From Alphaproteobacteria bacterium (GTDB lineage Bacteria; Pseudomonadota; Alphaproteobacteria; Micavibrionales; Micavibrionaceae), in NCBI GenBank assembly GCA_020443295.1, contig JAGRIJ010000005.1:1-64000 (forward strand): 64,000 nt of DNA. Reading direction: 5' to 3'. Below are positions 9,101 through 18,979 of the stretch, piece by piece (the stretch's first letter is position 1; each line of letters starts with the position of its first letter). The notes beneath the pieces are model-generated. The model saw only the letters and a program-made list of their open reading frames with translations, had not been told where the DNA came from and made no database searches. The position numbers and the translations under genes were made by a program.

Positions 9101-9131
9101 TTTTAACTTTTTTGCTATCCGAAAGTTAAAA
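9101..9131 (+). other. hairpin after the sulfotransferase gene
   Basis: Perfect 10-bp arms TTTTAACTTT / AAAGTTAAAA with an 11-base loop, 11 bases after the sulfotransferase stop. The stem is A/T-only apart from one pair and no T tract follows, so it is a weak terminator candidate. Confidence 0.4.
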
Positions 9132-9180
9132 AAGCCCGGTCTTTTAACAAAATAATAACCAATTTCTCGGAAAATTGTTA

Positions 9181-9203
9181 TGTAAACAAAGATTTTGTTT
9201 ACA
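9181..9203. promoter_or_regulatory. perfect palindrome upstream of the RTX gene, probable operator
   Basis: Arms TGTAAACAAA and TTTGTTTACA (10 bp each, no mismatch) surround a 3-base centre, 70 bases before ATG 9273. The symmetry and position fit a dimeric transcription factor. No T tract follows, so a terminator is less likely. The factor is unknown; LacI/CcpA-type and FNR-like sites share the TGT...ACA pattern only loosely. Confidence 0.5.
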
Positions 9204-9272
9204 GGCAGAATACAGGCGCTTTTTGCAGGATTTTGCTTATAAAACAAATGCTTCTTGAGTTGTGTGGGATCT

Positions 9273-11327
9273 ATGGCTTTTTTCGTTTTTAACGGCTCTC
9301 TCAGCCCGCTTTCCGTAACGCTTGTCAATCCTTACAGCGGAGATATCGTCGTCGTTGACGATGTTTACGACCAGACGCTTTCCGGCTATTTCGGCACGAG
9401 CGAGACCGATACGCTGGTTTTCACGGTTAACAATACGGCCTTATTCATCGAAGATTCTGCCGGAAACCAGCAGTTTGCGGATATCGAGATCGTAGCCGCC
9501 TCTAACGGGAACGATATTATTTTCCTGGCCAGCAATACTTACACGCTGGGCAATACCCAAATTTTCGGGGCAAACGGAGACGAGATTATCTGGGCGAATG
9601 CCGGAAACGACATCATTATGGGTAACGCCGGTAACGATATCATTGATGGCGGGCCGGGGAACGACAACATTAACGGCGGAACCGGGAATGACATTATCTT
9701 CGGCGGAGCCGGGGATGATGTGATTGACGGCGGCGATGACAACGATACGCTTAGCGGCGGAACGGGTTTCGATACCTATCTGGCGAGCGCCGGCACCGAT
9801 ACGATTACCGAAGATGACACTACAGAAATCAATGTGGTTCGCATTCCTACGGGAGTCACTTTTGCGGATCTGACTTTTGATATCAGCGGCAATGACCTGA
9901 CCGTTACGATGGGGACGTTTGGAACTTTTACCATTATCGGGCAGTTCGTTTCGGATAACAGCGGTATTGATACCCTGATTTTCAGCGATAATTCCACTTT
10001 TGACCTGCGGACCATCGTCATCGAGCCGCCTCCGGGCGGTGCGACAGAGGGCGATGATGTGCTTGACGGCACTGCCGATGATGATGTTATCGATGCGCTG
10101 GGCGGGAATGATATTGTGCACGGCTATCAGGGCGCGGATCATCTGATCGGAGGCACCGGAGACGATCTTCTTTTCGGCGGGTCCGGCGACGATCTTCTTG
10201 AGGGTGGCGGCGATCATGACGTCCTTCACGGCGGAAGCGGCGCGGATATGCTTTATGGCGGGGATGGGGACGATGAGCTTCACGGCGGGAAAGACGATGA
10301 CATTCTGTATGGCGATGCCGGAAACGATGTTCTGCATGGCGGAGCGGGGAATGACGAGCTTCACGGCGGTGCCGGCGACGACGTTCTTTACGGCGGGCAA
10401 GGCGATGATGTCCTGAACGGAGATGCCGGGAACGATATTCTCTGGGGCCGTCACGGCAACGATACGCTGAATGGCGGGGATGGTGATGATCAGCTTCACG
10501 GCGGGAAAGAGAATGACATTATGAACGGCGGTGCCGGTCATGATGTTCTGTATGCTTCCAAAGGCGCGGATCTGATGGATGGCGGGGATGGGGACGATGT
10601 TCTCTATTATTCAGCCGACGCGAAGTGGGGCGGCGGGTTCGGTGCGCAAAACGTCGGATCGGTGGGCGTTCACGGCACCAATGAATTCATCAGCATTAAC
10701 GGCATGAACCGCTCTTTCGACCAGTTTAACGGCGGGGATGGGGTGGACAGGCTGGTTCTGACGAACGGGAATGACGCCATCTTTCTTGACGACCGCTATA
10801 GCGCCCGGCCTGACGGGACAAGCGGCGCGCGGATTTCCGGGATCGAAATCATCGATGGCGGCAAGGGGAACGACATCATCGATTTGACCAGCAATCTGTA
10901 CGATTACGGTGATGTGATGCTGATCGGCGGCAAAGGGAACGATGTTCTCTGGGCTTCATCCGGCAATGATATCCTTGTCATCGGCAGCGGAGCGGACAAG
11001 GCTTTCGGCGGCGCAGGGGTCGATACGTTTGCGTTCGACACGTTCGATAAAAAGGTCGATCACATACAGGATTTTCATACGGGCGTTGGCGGGGATATCC
11101 TGAATATCACCGATATTCTTGAAGGTTATGATCCGCTGAGCGATTGCCTGTCCGATTTCGTGAAACTCGTCGATAAATGCGGCTCGACCGATCTGCAGAT
11201 CAACGCGGATGGCGATTGCCATGGAAAGTTTACGACGATTGCGACGTTCGACGGCGGATTGCACACGACGCTTGAAGATATGGTCAATAACGGCAATCTT
11301 GTTGCAGATCACAGCGCGCTGGTTTAA
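9273..11327 (+). CDS. RTX (hemolysin-type calcium-binding repeat) secreted protein, 684 aa
   Basis: Residues about 105-155 and 255-445 hold many GGxGxDxhx nonapeptide repeats (for example [20 protein letters not shown]), which form a calcium-bound beta roll after export. A further repeat patch lies near 530-585. The C-terminal 100 residues ([21 protein letters not shown] to the end) resemble a type I secretion target domain. There is no signal peptide, as expected for that route. I chose ATG 9273 over the in-frame TTG 9255. A likely exporter is encoded at 29.6-34.8 kb. No enzyme domain is visible; the N-terminal strand-rich part may be an adhesive or structural domain. Confidence 0.88.
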   Translation: MAFFVFNGSLSPLSVTLVNPYSGDIVVVDDVYDQTLSGYFGTSETDTLVFTVNNTALFIEDSAGNQQFADIEIVAASNGNDIIFLASNTYTLGNTQIFGANGDEIIWANAGNDIIMGNAGNDIIDGGPGNDNINGGTGNDIIFGGAGDDVIDGGDDNDTLSGGTGFDTYLASAGTDTITEDDTTEINVVRIPTGVTFADLTFDISGNDLTVTMGTFGTFTIIGQFVSDNSGIDTLIFSDNSTFDLRTIVIEPPPGGATEGDDVLDGTADDDVIDALGGNDIVHGYQGADHLIGGTGDDLLFGGSGDDLLEGGGDHDVLHGGSGADMLYGGDGDDELHGGKDDDILYGDAGNDVLHGGAGNDELHGGAGDDVLYGGQGDDVLNGDAGNDILWGRHGNDTLNGGDGDDQLHGGKENDIMNGGAGHDVLYASKGADLMDGGDGDDVLYYSADAKWGGGFGAQNVGSVGVHGTNEFISINGMNRSFDQFNGGDGVDRLVLTNGNDAIFLDDRYSARPDGTSGARISGIEIIDGGKGNDIIDLTSNLYDYGDVMLIGGKGNDVLWASSGNDILVIGSGADKAFGGAGVDTFAFDTFDKKVDHIQDFHTGVGGDILNITDILEGYDPLSDCLSDFVKLVDKCGSTDLQINADGDCHGKFTTIATFDGGLHTTLEDMVNNGNLVADHSALV

Positions 11328-11374
11328 TCTCCCGCCAGTCTCTCATCCCATTTTTCCTGGCTCGTGAGGTTTTT

Positions 11375-12403
11375 TTGGACGCCGCGCTTGAGACGCTTTT
11401 CCTGAAGCTGAGAAATTTCCCGGATTCATTCTGGCAGGACAAGACGCTTGCTTTTCTCGGAGCGCGATATCATCCGTCTTTTAATCTTTTTGATCGTTCG
11501 CGCTTATTTTTGCAGCAGCATTTCAAACCGTATGCCGAGCTTCTTCAGGACGGAGGGTATTGCGTTCATTCCCTGCTTTCTGAGCCCGCGGAAATGTTTG
11601 ATGCGGTTTTTATCCTGTTACCGAAAAATATTTCCGAAGCCCGTTTTGTGGTTGCGCAGGGGCTGAGTTTCCTGCGACCGGGAGGGATGGTTTTTTGTGC
11701 CGCGGGGAACGATGCCGGAGGGGGCAGGATTTTTAAAATGCTGCAGCAATTCGGGGTGTCGGATTTGCAACAAACATCCAAAAACAAGGCCAAGGCCGTT
11801 TCCGGGGTTTTGAGGGACTTTGATCGCGCGGCAGTTACGCAAACTCTGAAGGACGGGCAGATGCAGCCGGTTCTTGGGGGGCGGTTTGTCTCCTTGCCCG
11901 GATTGTTTTCATGGGACCGGGTCGACCGGGGTTCGGACCTTCTGGTTTCTTATCTGCCTTCCGTGCTGACTGGCCGATGCGCAGATTTCGGTTGCGGTTA
12001 TGGGTTTCTTGCGCAGCATGCGCTGGGTCGGTGTTCCGGCGTTACTGAGATGGTGTGCATTGATGCTGATTTCCGCGCCTTGCAGGCCTGCCGCAAGAAT
12101 CTGGACAATTTTTCCGGGGTGCAGAAGCGGTTTTTATGGGAGGATTTGTCGACTGGCGTGAGTCCTGTTTCCGATCAGGATGTCGTGATCATGAACCCTC
12201 CTTTCCACGAAGGAAAGAAGATGGATGCCGATGTCGGGCGGGGGTTTATTCTTTCAGCCGCAGATGCTTTGCGTGCAGGGGGAATGCTTTATATGGTTGC
12301 CAACCGGCAGCTGCCCTATGAGAATTTGCTGCAGGAAAAGTTTTCAGAGTATTCAAAGCTTTACGAGGGGGAAGGCTACAAGATCTATGCGGCAAGACGT
12401 TGA
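11375..12403 (+). CDS. RsmC/RlmG-like class I methyltransferase, 342 aa
   Basis: The C-terminal half has the SAM motif ADFGCGYGFLAQHAL (about 203-217) and the catalytic motif VVIMNPPFHEGKK (about 270-282). NPPFH is typical of rRNA guanine-N2 methyltransferases such as RsmC (16S G1207) and RlmG. The N-terminal half is a degenerate second methyltransferase-like domain, as in RsmC, and the length agrees. The start is TTG 11375, chosen because GTGAGG (11364-11369) sits five bases upstream. It lies 47 bases after the RTX gene but is probably unrelated in function. Confidence 0.82.
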   Translation: MDAALETLFLKLRNFPDSFWQDKTLAFLGARYHPSFNLFDRSRLFLQQHFKPYAELLQDGGYCVHSLLSEPAEMFDAVFILLPKNISEARFVVAQGLSFLRPGGMVFCAAGNDAGGGRIFKMLQQFGVSDLQQTSKNKAKAVSGVLRDFDRAAVTQTLKDGQMQPVLGGRFVSLPGLFSWDRVDRGSDLLVSYLPSVLTGRCADFGCGYGFLAQHALGRCSGVTEMVCIDADFRALQACRKNLDNFSGVQKRFLWEDLSTGVSPVSDQDVVIMNPPFHEGKKMDADVGRGFILSAADALRAGGMLYMVANRQLPYENLLQEKFSEYSKLYEGEGYKIYAARR

Positions 12404-12424
12404 GGGGAGCATTTCCCAGCGTCT

Positions 12425-13648
12425 TTAATCTTTCTTGGTTTTGATTTTTTCGCCCACTTTTTCCTCAAGGCTTTTTTCAACTTTTTCCTCGAGTTTTTTC
12501 TCCAGTTTTGCGGTCAGTTCAGCGAGTTTTTGTTCGGTGGTCACCGTTCCGGCCTTGTCCTGTTGCGCTTTCAGGGACAGGTTCAGGAGTTCCTTATCTT
12601 TTGCAAATTCTTTTTCGACCTGTCTCTGGTAGGATTCGTCCATCTCGACGTCTCTGAGTTTTGCGGCCGGATCGTATGGCCCGGTATCCTTGTCGGCCTC
12701 GTCAGCGTCGATTTTCCCTTCGAGAATGTCCACACGCTTATAAATTTCCTCAAGCTTTTTCTCATCGTGTAGAGCGTTTTTGTTCAGCTTGGTTTCGCGT
12801 CCGACCATGTGATAGACGGATTCAACCGAAAGCTCTGTCCCTACGCCATGTTCGCGGACATGATAGGCCATGGCGGAATCCATCGTGATGATGGATTTGT
12901 CCGGCTGGTTGCGTTTTCTCATATGTTCGTCTGTCAATTTGACGATGAGCATTAACATATAATTCGAAATCTTGACCTTGTGGTGCTTTTCATGAGACGG
13001 GCGCAGCCCCTTCATAATTTGGTAGGTTTCGTCTACTGTTGGAATTTTAAGAAAAACTTTCTGGAAACGACGGTCGAGAGCGGGGTCAAGCTCGACATAC
13101 ATACGGTATTCGTCGAGGGTCGTCGCGCCGAGGACCAGCAAATCCCCCGCTGTCAGGTAGGGTTTCATCGTATCCGACATACCCGCGTAAGAACTTCCCA
13201 CGCAGTTCGGCATCATTTGGTGAATCTCATCGATAAACAGGATATAGCGCGGGCGGTTGGGGTCGTGATAGCGTTCGGCGATCCCCTTGCAGAAGGGCAT
13301 CAGACGCGCCTGAAATTCGGCGCGGCTGGCCGTTCCCGAAGCCATACGCGCCAAATCGACTTCAAGAACGCGGGCATTTTTGAGATAATCCGGAACGGTT
13401 TCCGCTACGACACGCTGCGCCAGACCTACGACAGCGGCGGTTTTACCGACTCCGGCAGGGGCCAGAAATGCGCAGTTTTTGCGACCGCGCTGCAGGAGGA
13501 TCAGGATGCAGTCATCAATTTCTCCGTCCCGGCCCGTAATCGGCGGGTAACGGCCCGCACGTTCCAATGCCGTGAAGTCATTGCAGTAATTGCGGATCAG
13601 GTTTTCCAGATCCTCTTCGGAGACGATATAATCCCATTTTTCCGTCAT
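12425..13648 (-). CDS. single-ring Clp-like AAA+ ATPase, 407 aa
   Basis: Residues about 30-290 match the first ATPase domain (D1) of ClpA/ClpB: NPP-like entry PPITGRDGEID, Walker A APAGVGKTA (about 61-69), Walker B ILFIDEIHQM, sensor LGATTLDEYR and arginine finger DRRFQKVFL. There is no Clp N-domain and no second ATPase ring. Residues 290-407 are highly charged and end in a lysine/glutamate-rich coiled coil (repeated KLEEKVE-like units). It may remodel a specific partner rather than serve as a general disaggregase. A TTAA-N7-TTAA box lies in its upstream region. The substrate is unknown. Confidence 0.8.
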   Translation of the reverse strand: MTEKWDYIVSEEDLENLIRNYCNDFTALERAGRYPPITGRDGEIDDCILILLQRGRKNCAFLAPAGVGKTAAVVGLAQRVVAETVPDYLKNARVLEVDLARMASGTASRAEFQARLMPFCKGIAERYHDPNRPRYILFIDEIHQMMPNCVGSSYAGMSDTMKPYLTAGDLLVLGATTLDEYRMYVELDPALDRRFQKVFLKIPTVDETYQIMKGLRPSHEKHHKVKISNYMLMLIVKLTDEHMRKRNQPDKSIITMDSAMAYHVREHGVGTELSVESVYHMVGRETKLNKNALHDEKKLEEIYKRVDILEGKIDADEADKDTGPYDPAAKLRDVEMDESYQRQVEKEFAKDKELLNLSLKAQQDKAGTVTTEQKLAELTAKLEKKLEEKVEKSLEEKVGEKIKTKKD

Positions 13649-13714
13649 GAATTCCTGCTTCTTAAGCGTTTTGCGAACCTTAAGGCCCGTGTCCGTACCT
13701 TATCCCAGAGATGA

Positions 13715-13729
13715 TTAAGGATACTTTAA
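13715..13729. promoter_or_regulatory. CtrA-box-like site TTAA-N7-TTAA upstream of the AAA+ gene
   Basis: TTAA (13715-13718), 7 bases, TTAA (13726-13729) followed by C, matching the alphaproteobacterial CtrA consensus. It lies 67 bases upstream of the AAA+ start, in the 110-bp gap between that gene and serB. Confidence 0.4.
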
Positions 13730-13758
13730 CAAAACGGTTCTTAAAGGAAAACCGCCTT

Positions 13759-14661
13759 TTATAACGTCTTGAAATATTTTGAGGAGTAGCCCTGGGCGTA
13801 AAGGGCGGCGGTGAGGTCGCCGTAGATAATCGCGTTGTGGACCTCTTCGAGAACCGTCTTTTTCGGGTGGTATCCAATACCCAATCCCGCCTTTTTGAGC
13901 ATCGGGACATCGTTGGCGCCGTCTCCTATGGTCAGGCAATCTTCGGGCTTCAGGTTTTTTTCCTGCATGTGCCGTTCAAGAAAATCGACCTTGGCGAATT
14001 TATCGAGGATCGGTTCGCGGACCTGACCGGTCAGTTTTTCGTTATCTATTTCCAGAATGTTTCCATGATGGACTTCGAAACCGCTGCGTGCCGCTATGGC
14101 CTCGGTGAAAAAGGTGAATCCGCCGGAGACGAGGACGCAGGTTGCACCCTGAGCTTTCATGGTTGGCGCAAATGATTCTGCCCCCGGATTCAGCGTTGTT
14201 TTTTCAAGCGTTTCCTTCAGCGCCTTGACCGGCAAGTCTTTGAGAAGGCCGACGCGTTCCCGCAAGGCGGCCTTGAAGTCCAGCTTGCCTTCCATAGCCT
14301 GTGCCGTGATGGCGGCGATTTTGTCCTTTATCCCTGCGTAATCGGCCAGTTCATCCAGGGTTTCCGTGCTGGCGATGGTCGAGTCCATATCCGCCAGAAG
14401 CAGTTTTTTCTGGCGGTTGTTTGCTGCGGTGATGAAAAAGTCGATCTTGTCCTTTGCAAAAAAGTCGCGGAGATGGGCAATCAGGGCGCTTTGCGGGCCG
14501 CCATAAATGCTGATTTCCCCGGCTTTTCCCTTATCCAGCCAGAGGCGCTTTCCGTCCTGTTCCACGTTATAGTGAGCGAGGATTTTTGCCGCTTCCCTGA
14601 AGTGGCTATCGGATACTTGCGGGTTGCCTTGGGAGGCTACGAGGGTCAAAACATGCGTCAT
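13759..14661 (-). CDS. serB: phosphoserine phosphatase
   Basis: SerB carries out the last step of serine synthesis, removing phosphate from phosphoserine. The HAD nucleophile motif is [19 protein letters not shown] (Asp in DMDST), motif II is the Ser in CVLVSGGF, and motif III is [17 protein letters not shown]. The N-terminal 75 residues (from [10 protein letters not shown]) are an ACT-like domain, as in other SerB proteins of about 300 residues. I chose ATG 14661; the longer reading from 14760 adds a tail that runs into the divergent promoter region. It is divergent from serC. Confidence 0.96.
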   Translation of the reverse strand: MTHVLTLVASQGNPQVSDSHFREAAKILAHYNVEQDGKRLWLDKGKAGEISIYGGPQSALIAHLRDFFAKDKIDFFITAANNRQKKLLLADMDSTIASTETLDELADYAGIKDKIAAITAQAMEGKLDFKAALRERVGLLKDLPVKALKETLEKTTLNPGAESFAPTMKAQGATCVLVSGGFTFFTEAIAARSGFEVHHGNILEIDNEKLTGQVREPILDKFAKVDFLERHMQEKNLKPEDCLTIGDGANDVPMLKKAGLGIGYHPKKTVLEEVHNAIIYGDLTAALYAQGYSSKYFKTL

Positions 14662-14827
14662 TTTCGGCTCATCTAGGACGTGCGAACTTGCGTTTATTAT
14701 TAAAAAGACTTGCCACGGCGTCAGAAATTCCTTAACGCTTGTGCGGACGATTGTCCACATTCATTCGCATTTTTTGTTGTCTGTCCGTATTTTTTGTAAG
14801 GGTTTATATTGCCCGGAAGGTGAGAAC

Positions 14828-16000
14828 ATGGAAAAACCGCAACGCAAACCGAATAACCCCTGTTTTTCGTCCGGTCCGTGCGCCAAGCGCCCCGGCTGGA
14901 GTCTTGATGCACTTAAAAGTGCGATGCTCGGGCGTTCGCACCGCGCGGGACCTCTGAAAGCACAGCTTAAAGAGGTTATCGATCTGCATAAAGAGATTCT
15001 GGGTATTCCTGCCGGTTACCGGGTCGGGATCGTTCCGGCTTCCGATACGGGTGCGTTTGAAATGGCGCTCTGGTCGATGCTGGGTGTGCGCGGTGTTGAC
15101 GTGTTTGCATGGGAGTCGTTTTCGAATGACTGGCTTAAAGATGTGACCGGGCAACTGAAGATTTCCGATACGCGCACGTTCGAAGCTCCGTACGGGAAAA
15201 TTCCCGATCTGGCGCAAGCCGATCCGAAGCGGGATACGGTTTTTGTCTGGAACGGCACAACGTCCGGCGTTCGTGTTGCCAACGGAGAGTGGATCAATGC
15301 CGACCGCGAGGGGTTGACGTTCTGCGATGCGACGTCTGCCGTTTTCGCTTACGATCTGCCCTGGGACAAGCTTGATGTCGTGACGTGGAGTTGGCAGAAA
15401 GTTCTGGGCGGAGAGGCCGCGCATGGAATGTTGGTGCTTTCGCCCCGCGCCGTTGAGCGGTTGGAGAGCTATAAGCCCGACCGCGCCCTGCCGAAAATTT
15501 TCCGCATGACTGCCAAGGGCAAACTGAACGAGGCTTTGTTCGAAGGCTCGACCATCAATACGCCGTCTATGCTCGCGGTCGAGGATTGTCTTGACGCGCT
15601 GCGCTGGGTCAAGAGCATTGGCGGGTTGCAGGGAACGATCAAGCGCACGGCTGATAATTTTGCTGTTTTTGAGAATTGGGTTAGTAAAACGGACTGGATC
15701 GAATTCTTGTCCGAAACATCTGAGAATTGCTCGAAAACCTCTGTTTGTCTGAAGATTACGGATGGATGGTTTTCAGGGCTGGCCGATGCGGACAAGGAGC
15801 CGTTTATCAAGGGTATGGTCAAGCTTCTCGTTAAGGAAGGGGCCGCTTATGATATTGCCGGCTACCGCGATGCGCCTGCCGGTCTTCGGATCTGGTGCGG
15901 TGCAACGGTCGAAAAAGCCGATGTCGAGACCTTGATTCCCTGGATCGAGTGGGCGTTCGCCAAGGCCAAGGCTGATGCGCAGGCCCAGAAAGCCGCCTGA
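14828..16000 (+). CDS. serC: phosphoserine aminotransferase
   Basis: This pyridoxal-phosphate enzyme makes phosphoserine from 3-phosphohydroxypyruvate and glutamate. The N-terminus [16 protein letters not shown] and the lysine motif [19 protein letters not shown] (Lys in SWQK) are those of the alphaproteobacterial/archaeal-type SerC of about 390 residues. I chose ATG 14828 because GGAAGGTGAG lies just before it; the upstream in-frame ATG at 14624 falls inside serB. It begins a serC-MFS-serA run. Confidence 0.96.
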   Translation: MEKPQRKPNNPCFSSGPCAKRPGWSLDALKSAMLGRSHRAGPLKAQLKEVIDLHKEILGIPAGYRVGIVPASDTGAFEMALWSMLGVRGVDVFAWESFSNDWLKDVTGQLKISDTRTFEAPYGKIPDLAQADPKRDTVFVWNGTTSGVRVANGEWINADREGLTFCDATSAVFAYDLPWDKLDVVTWSWQKVLGGEAAHGMLVLSPRAVERLESYKPDRALPKIFRMTAKGKLNEALFEGSTINTPSMLAVEDCLDALRWVKSIGGLQGTIKRTADNFAVFENWVSKTDWIEFLSETSENCSKTSVCLKITDGWFSGLADADKEPFIKGMVKLLVKEGAAYDIAGYRDAPAGLRIWCGATVEKADVETLIPWIEWAFAKAKADAQAQKAA

Positions 16001-16003
16001 GCC

Positions 16004-17260
16004 ATGTTGTCCTCGCTTGAAAAGAAATACGAGATCGAGCGAGCGACCATGATGACCATCCTGGTGGCCACACTGGGGTATTTTGTCGATATCTTCGATT
16101 TGCTGCTCTTTAACATCGTCCGGGTGCAGAGCCTGAAGGACCTGCATGTTCCGGAAGGAGATTTGCTGAGCAGCGGGATTTTCCTGCTGAACTGCCAGAT
16201 GGCCGGGCTTTTGGTCGGCGGGATTATCTGGGGGATGTGGGGCGATAAAATGGGCCGCGTATCGGTTCTGTTCGGCTCTATTTTGCTGTATTCGATTGCG
16301 AATATCCTTAACGGGTTTGTGCAGAGTGTCGAGCTTTATGCCGTTTTCCGGTTTATTGCCGGGGTCGGGCTGGCCGGCGAACTCGGCGCAGGGGTGACAC
16401 TGGCTTCCGAGCTTTTGCCACGTGCGTTGCGCGGGCTGGGGACCACGTTCATTGCCTCCGTCGGTGTCGCAGGGGCGGTTTTTGCCGCGGTGATCGCGGA
16501 GATTACCGACTGGCGCGTGGCTTACATCATCGGCGGGCTGCTTGGGCTTGGGCTTCTTGTGCTGCGTCTCCAGGTCAAGGAGTCGGCCATGTTCGAGATG
16601 ATGAGCAAGGAAGGGCAGGTCAGCAAGAAGGTCATGAAGGCGGGGAACCCGCTTATGTTGCTCCGGCCGTCTTCCCTTAAAAAATATGTTGCCGTGATTG
16701 TCGTGGGTATGCCGATCTGGGCGGTCGTGGCGCTGTTTATCACGTTTACTCCCGAGTTTGCGAAGGATTTCGGGATGAGCGGGGATTTGCCGAAAGCCGG
16801 GAATGCCGTTCTGTTTTGTTATGTCGGGCTTGTGATCGGCGACATGTTCAGCGGGTTGCTCAGCCAGTTGCTGCGCAGCCGGAAAAAGGCGGTATCGGTG
16901 TTTCTGGTCTTTACCGGCGTGTTTTCGTGCATATATATCTGGGGGCCGCATCATTCGCTTGAGGCTTATTACGGGCTTTGCCTGCTGCTGGGGATCGGAA
17001 CCGGGTACTGGGCGATGTTCGTGCAGATGGGGGCGGAACAATTCGGCACCAATATCCGGGCGACGGCGGCAACCAGTATTCCCAACATGGTGCGCGGGTC
17101 GGTGATTGCGATTACCTCTATTTTTCAAGCCCTCAAGGGCGTGCTCGGGGTTTCGATGGCGGGCCTGAGCGTTGTCGGGTTGATGCTGGTTCTGGCTTTT
17201 ATCGCGTTGGCGAGTCTCAGGGAAACGTTCGGGACCGATCTGGATTATCTGGAAGACTAG
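16004..17260 (+). CDS. MFS transporter inside the serine biosynthesis cluster, 418 aa
   Basis: Twelve predicted membrane helices. The MFS signature between helices 2 and 3 is GMWGDKMGRVSVLFGS (about residues 74-89), and the R-G-x-G motif is LPRALRGLGTTFIASVG. It resembles the metabolite:H+ symporter (sugar/organic acid) branch. The ATG is 3 bases after the serC stop and serA follows 90 bases later, so it may move serine, a precursor or an analogue, but that is inference from position only. Confidence 0.88.
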   Translation: MLSSLEKKYEIERATMMTILVATLGYFVDIFDLLLFNIVRVQSLKDLHVPEGDLLSSGIFLLNCQMAGLLVGGIIWGMWGDKMGRVSVLFGSILLYSIANILNGFVQSVELYAVFRFIAGVGLAGELGAGVTLASELLPRALRGLGTTFIASVGVAGAVFAAVIAEITDWRVAYIIGGLLGLGLLVLRLQVKESAMFEMMSKEGQVSKKVMKAGNPLMLLRPSSLKKYVAVIVVGMPIWAVVALFITFTPEFAKDFGMSGDLPKAGNAVLFCYVGLVIGDMFSGLLSQLLRSRKKAVSVFLVFTGVFSCIYIWGPHHSLEAYYGLCLLLGIGTGYWAMFVQMGAEQFGTNIRATAATSIPNMVRGSVIAITSIFQALKGVLGVSMAGLSVVGLMLVLAFIALASLRETFGTDLDYLED

Positions 17261-17350
17261 GGTCTTACTATTTTTCTTTACTTCTTTTCGAAACTCGCAT
17301 AATTCTGGACGCCTGTTTTCCTAAACAAGACAAAACTAGGAGTTATTAGG

Positions 17351-18928
17351 ATGCCTAAAGTTCTTATCAGCGACAAGCTGGACCCCCTTGCCATCGATAT
17401 TTTCAAGAAAGCCGGAGTCGAGGTTGACTTCAAGCCGGGCCTGAAGCCCGAGGAGCAGATGGCGATTATCGACCAGTATGACGGTCTTGCCATCCGCAGC
17501 GAAACCAAGGTGACGGCGGAGATGATCTCCAAAGCCAAAAACCTTAAAGTCGTCGGCCGTGCCGGGATCGGGGTTGATAACGTCGATATTCCCACGGCCA
17601 CCAATGCCGGGATCGTGGTGATGAATACCCCGTTCGGCAATTCGATTACCACCGCCGAGCACGCGATCGCCATGATGTTTTCCCTGGCGCGACAGATTCC
17701 GCAGGCGAATGCCAGCACTCATGCCGGGAAGTGGGAAAAAAGCAAGTTCATGGGAACCGAGCTTTACAACAAGACGCTTGGGGTCATCGGGTGCGGCAAT
17801 ATCGGGTCTATCGTGGCCGACCGCGCGCTGGGCCTGAAGATGAAAGTGATTGCGTTTGACCCGTTTCTGACTGTCGAGCGGGCGCAGGATATCGGCGTTG
17901 AGAAGGTCGAGCTTGAGGAGATTTTCAAGCGCTCGGATTTCATTACCATTCACGTTCCCAAGAACGACAAGACCGCGCATATGATCAACAAGGATACGAT
18001 CGCCCTTATGAAGGACGGCGTTTACATCATTAACTGCGCACGCGGCGGCTTGATCGTCGAGTCGGATCTTAAGGATGCCCTTGATTCCGGCAAGGTTGCC
18101 GGGGCGGCGCTGGATGTTTTCGAAGTGGAGCCGGCCAAGGAGAATATCCTGTTCAATCATCCGAAGCTGATCTGCACCCCGCATCTTGGCGCATCGACGA
18201 CCGAGGCGCAGGTTAACGTGGCGTTGCAGGTGGCCGAGCAAATGGCGGACTACCTGATGAACGGGGCTGTGACGAATGCTCTTAACATGCCTTCGATTTC
18301 AGCCGAGGATGCGCCGCGTCTGAAACCTTATCTGGGCCTTGGTGCCCAGCTGGGCGAGTTTGCCGGGCAGATTACCGAGCATGCCATTCAGGGAATAGAG
18401 ATTGAGTATGAGGGCACGGTGACGGATATCAATACGGATCCGATTACCTCGGTGATCATGGCGCATCTTCTGGGGGCGCAAACGGAAAGCGTGAATATGG
18501 TCAACGCGCTTAAAGTCGCGGAGTCGCGCGGGATCCAGATCAAGCAGAGCTATAACAAAACGGGGCGAAACTGGCGCTCGATGATCAACCTGATTGTCAA
18601 GACCAGCAAACGCACGCGTAACGTAACGGGCACTCTGTTTACCGGGAAGGAGCCGCGTATCGTCAATATCGAGGGCGTGCCGGTTGAGGCTGCGCTGACG
18701 CCGCATATGCTGTTTATCCGCAACAGGGACAAACCGGGACTCATCGGCGGTTTGGGAACGATCCTTGCCGAGGGCGGGCAGAATATTGCCGATTTCAGGC
18801 TGGGCCGGATCAAGGAAGGCGAGATGGCTGTGTGCCTGGTTTCTCTGGATGCGGCGCTTTCGGACGAGTTGTTCGAGAAGGTTGCGAATTTGCCGCAGAT
18901 CGAGAGCGTCAAACGCCTGAAGTTTTAA
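17351..18928 (+). CDS. serA: D-3-phosphoglycerate dehydrogenase (long form with ACT domain)
   Basis: SerA oxidises 3-phosphoglycerate with NAD+ in the first step of serine synthesis. The NAD motif is LGVIGCGNIGSIVADRA (about 142-158). Catalytic elements are the Arg in NCARGGLIVE, the Glu in DVFEVEPA and the His in CTPHLGAST. The 525-residue length and the C-terminal ACT domain (MLFIRNRDKPGLIGGLGTIL) mark the long form, which is often inhibited by serine through that domain. An AGGAG site precedes the ATG and a terminator follows. Confidence 0.97.
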   Translation: MPKVLISDKLDPLAIDIFKKAGVEVDFKPGLKPEEQMAIIDQYDGLAIRSETKVTAEMISKAKNLKVVGRAGIGVDNVDIPTATNAGIVVMNTPFGNSITTAEHAIAMMFSLARQIPQANASTHAGKWEKSKFMGTELYNKTLGVIGCGNIGSIVADRALGLKMKVIAFDPFLTVERAQDIGVEKVELEEIFKRSDFITIHVPKNDKTAHMINKDTIALMKDGVYIINCARGGLIVESDLKDALDSGKVAGAALDVFEVEPAKENILFNHPKLICTPHLGASTTEAQVNVALQVAEQMADYLMNGAVTNALNMPSISAEDAPRLKPYLGLGAQLGEFAGQITEHAIQGIEIEYEGTVTDINTDPITSVIMAHLLGAQTESVNMVNALKVAESRGIQIKQSYNKTGRNWRSMINLIVKTSKRTRNVTGTLFTGKEPRIVNIEGVPVEAALTPHMLFIRNRDKPGLIGGLGTILAEGGQNIADFRLGRIKEGEMAVCLVSLDAALSDELFEKVANLPQIESVKRLKF

Positions 18929-18944
18929 TCTCTTAAAAAATGTT

Positions 18945-18979
18945 GCAGCCGTGCGAAGATTTTGTGCGGCTGCTTTTTA
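18945..18979 (+). terminator. intrinsic terminator after serA
   Basis: GCAGCCG / CGGCTGC arms (18945-18951 and 18967-18973) followed by five T residues. Confidence 0.8.

Noticed and set aside
10030..10620. Short regularly repeated DNA that could suggest a CRISPR array.
   Set aside because: The 27-base periodicity encodes the RTX nonapeptide repeats in frame; there are no unique spacers.
14624..14827. Longer serC reading from ATG 14624.
   Set aside because: It would overlap the serB start and its promoter, and the SerC family begins at the MEKPQ start, which has a good ribosome binding site.
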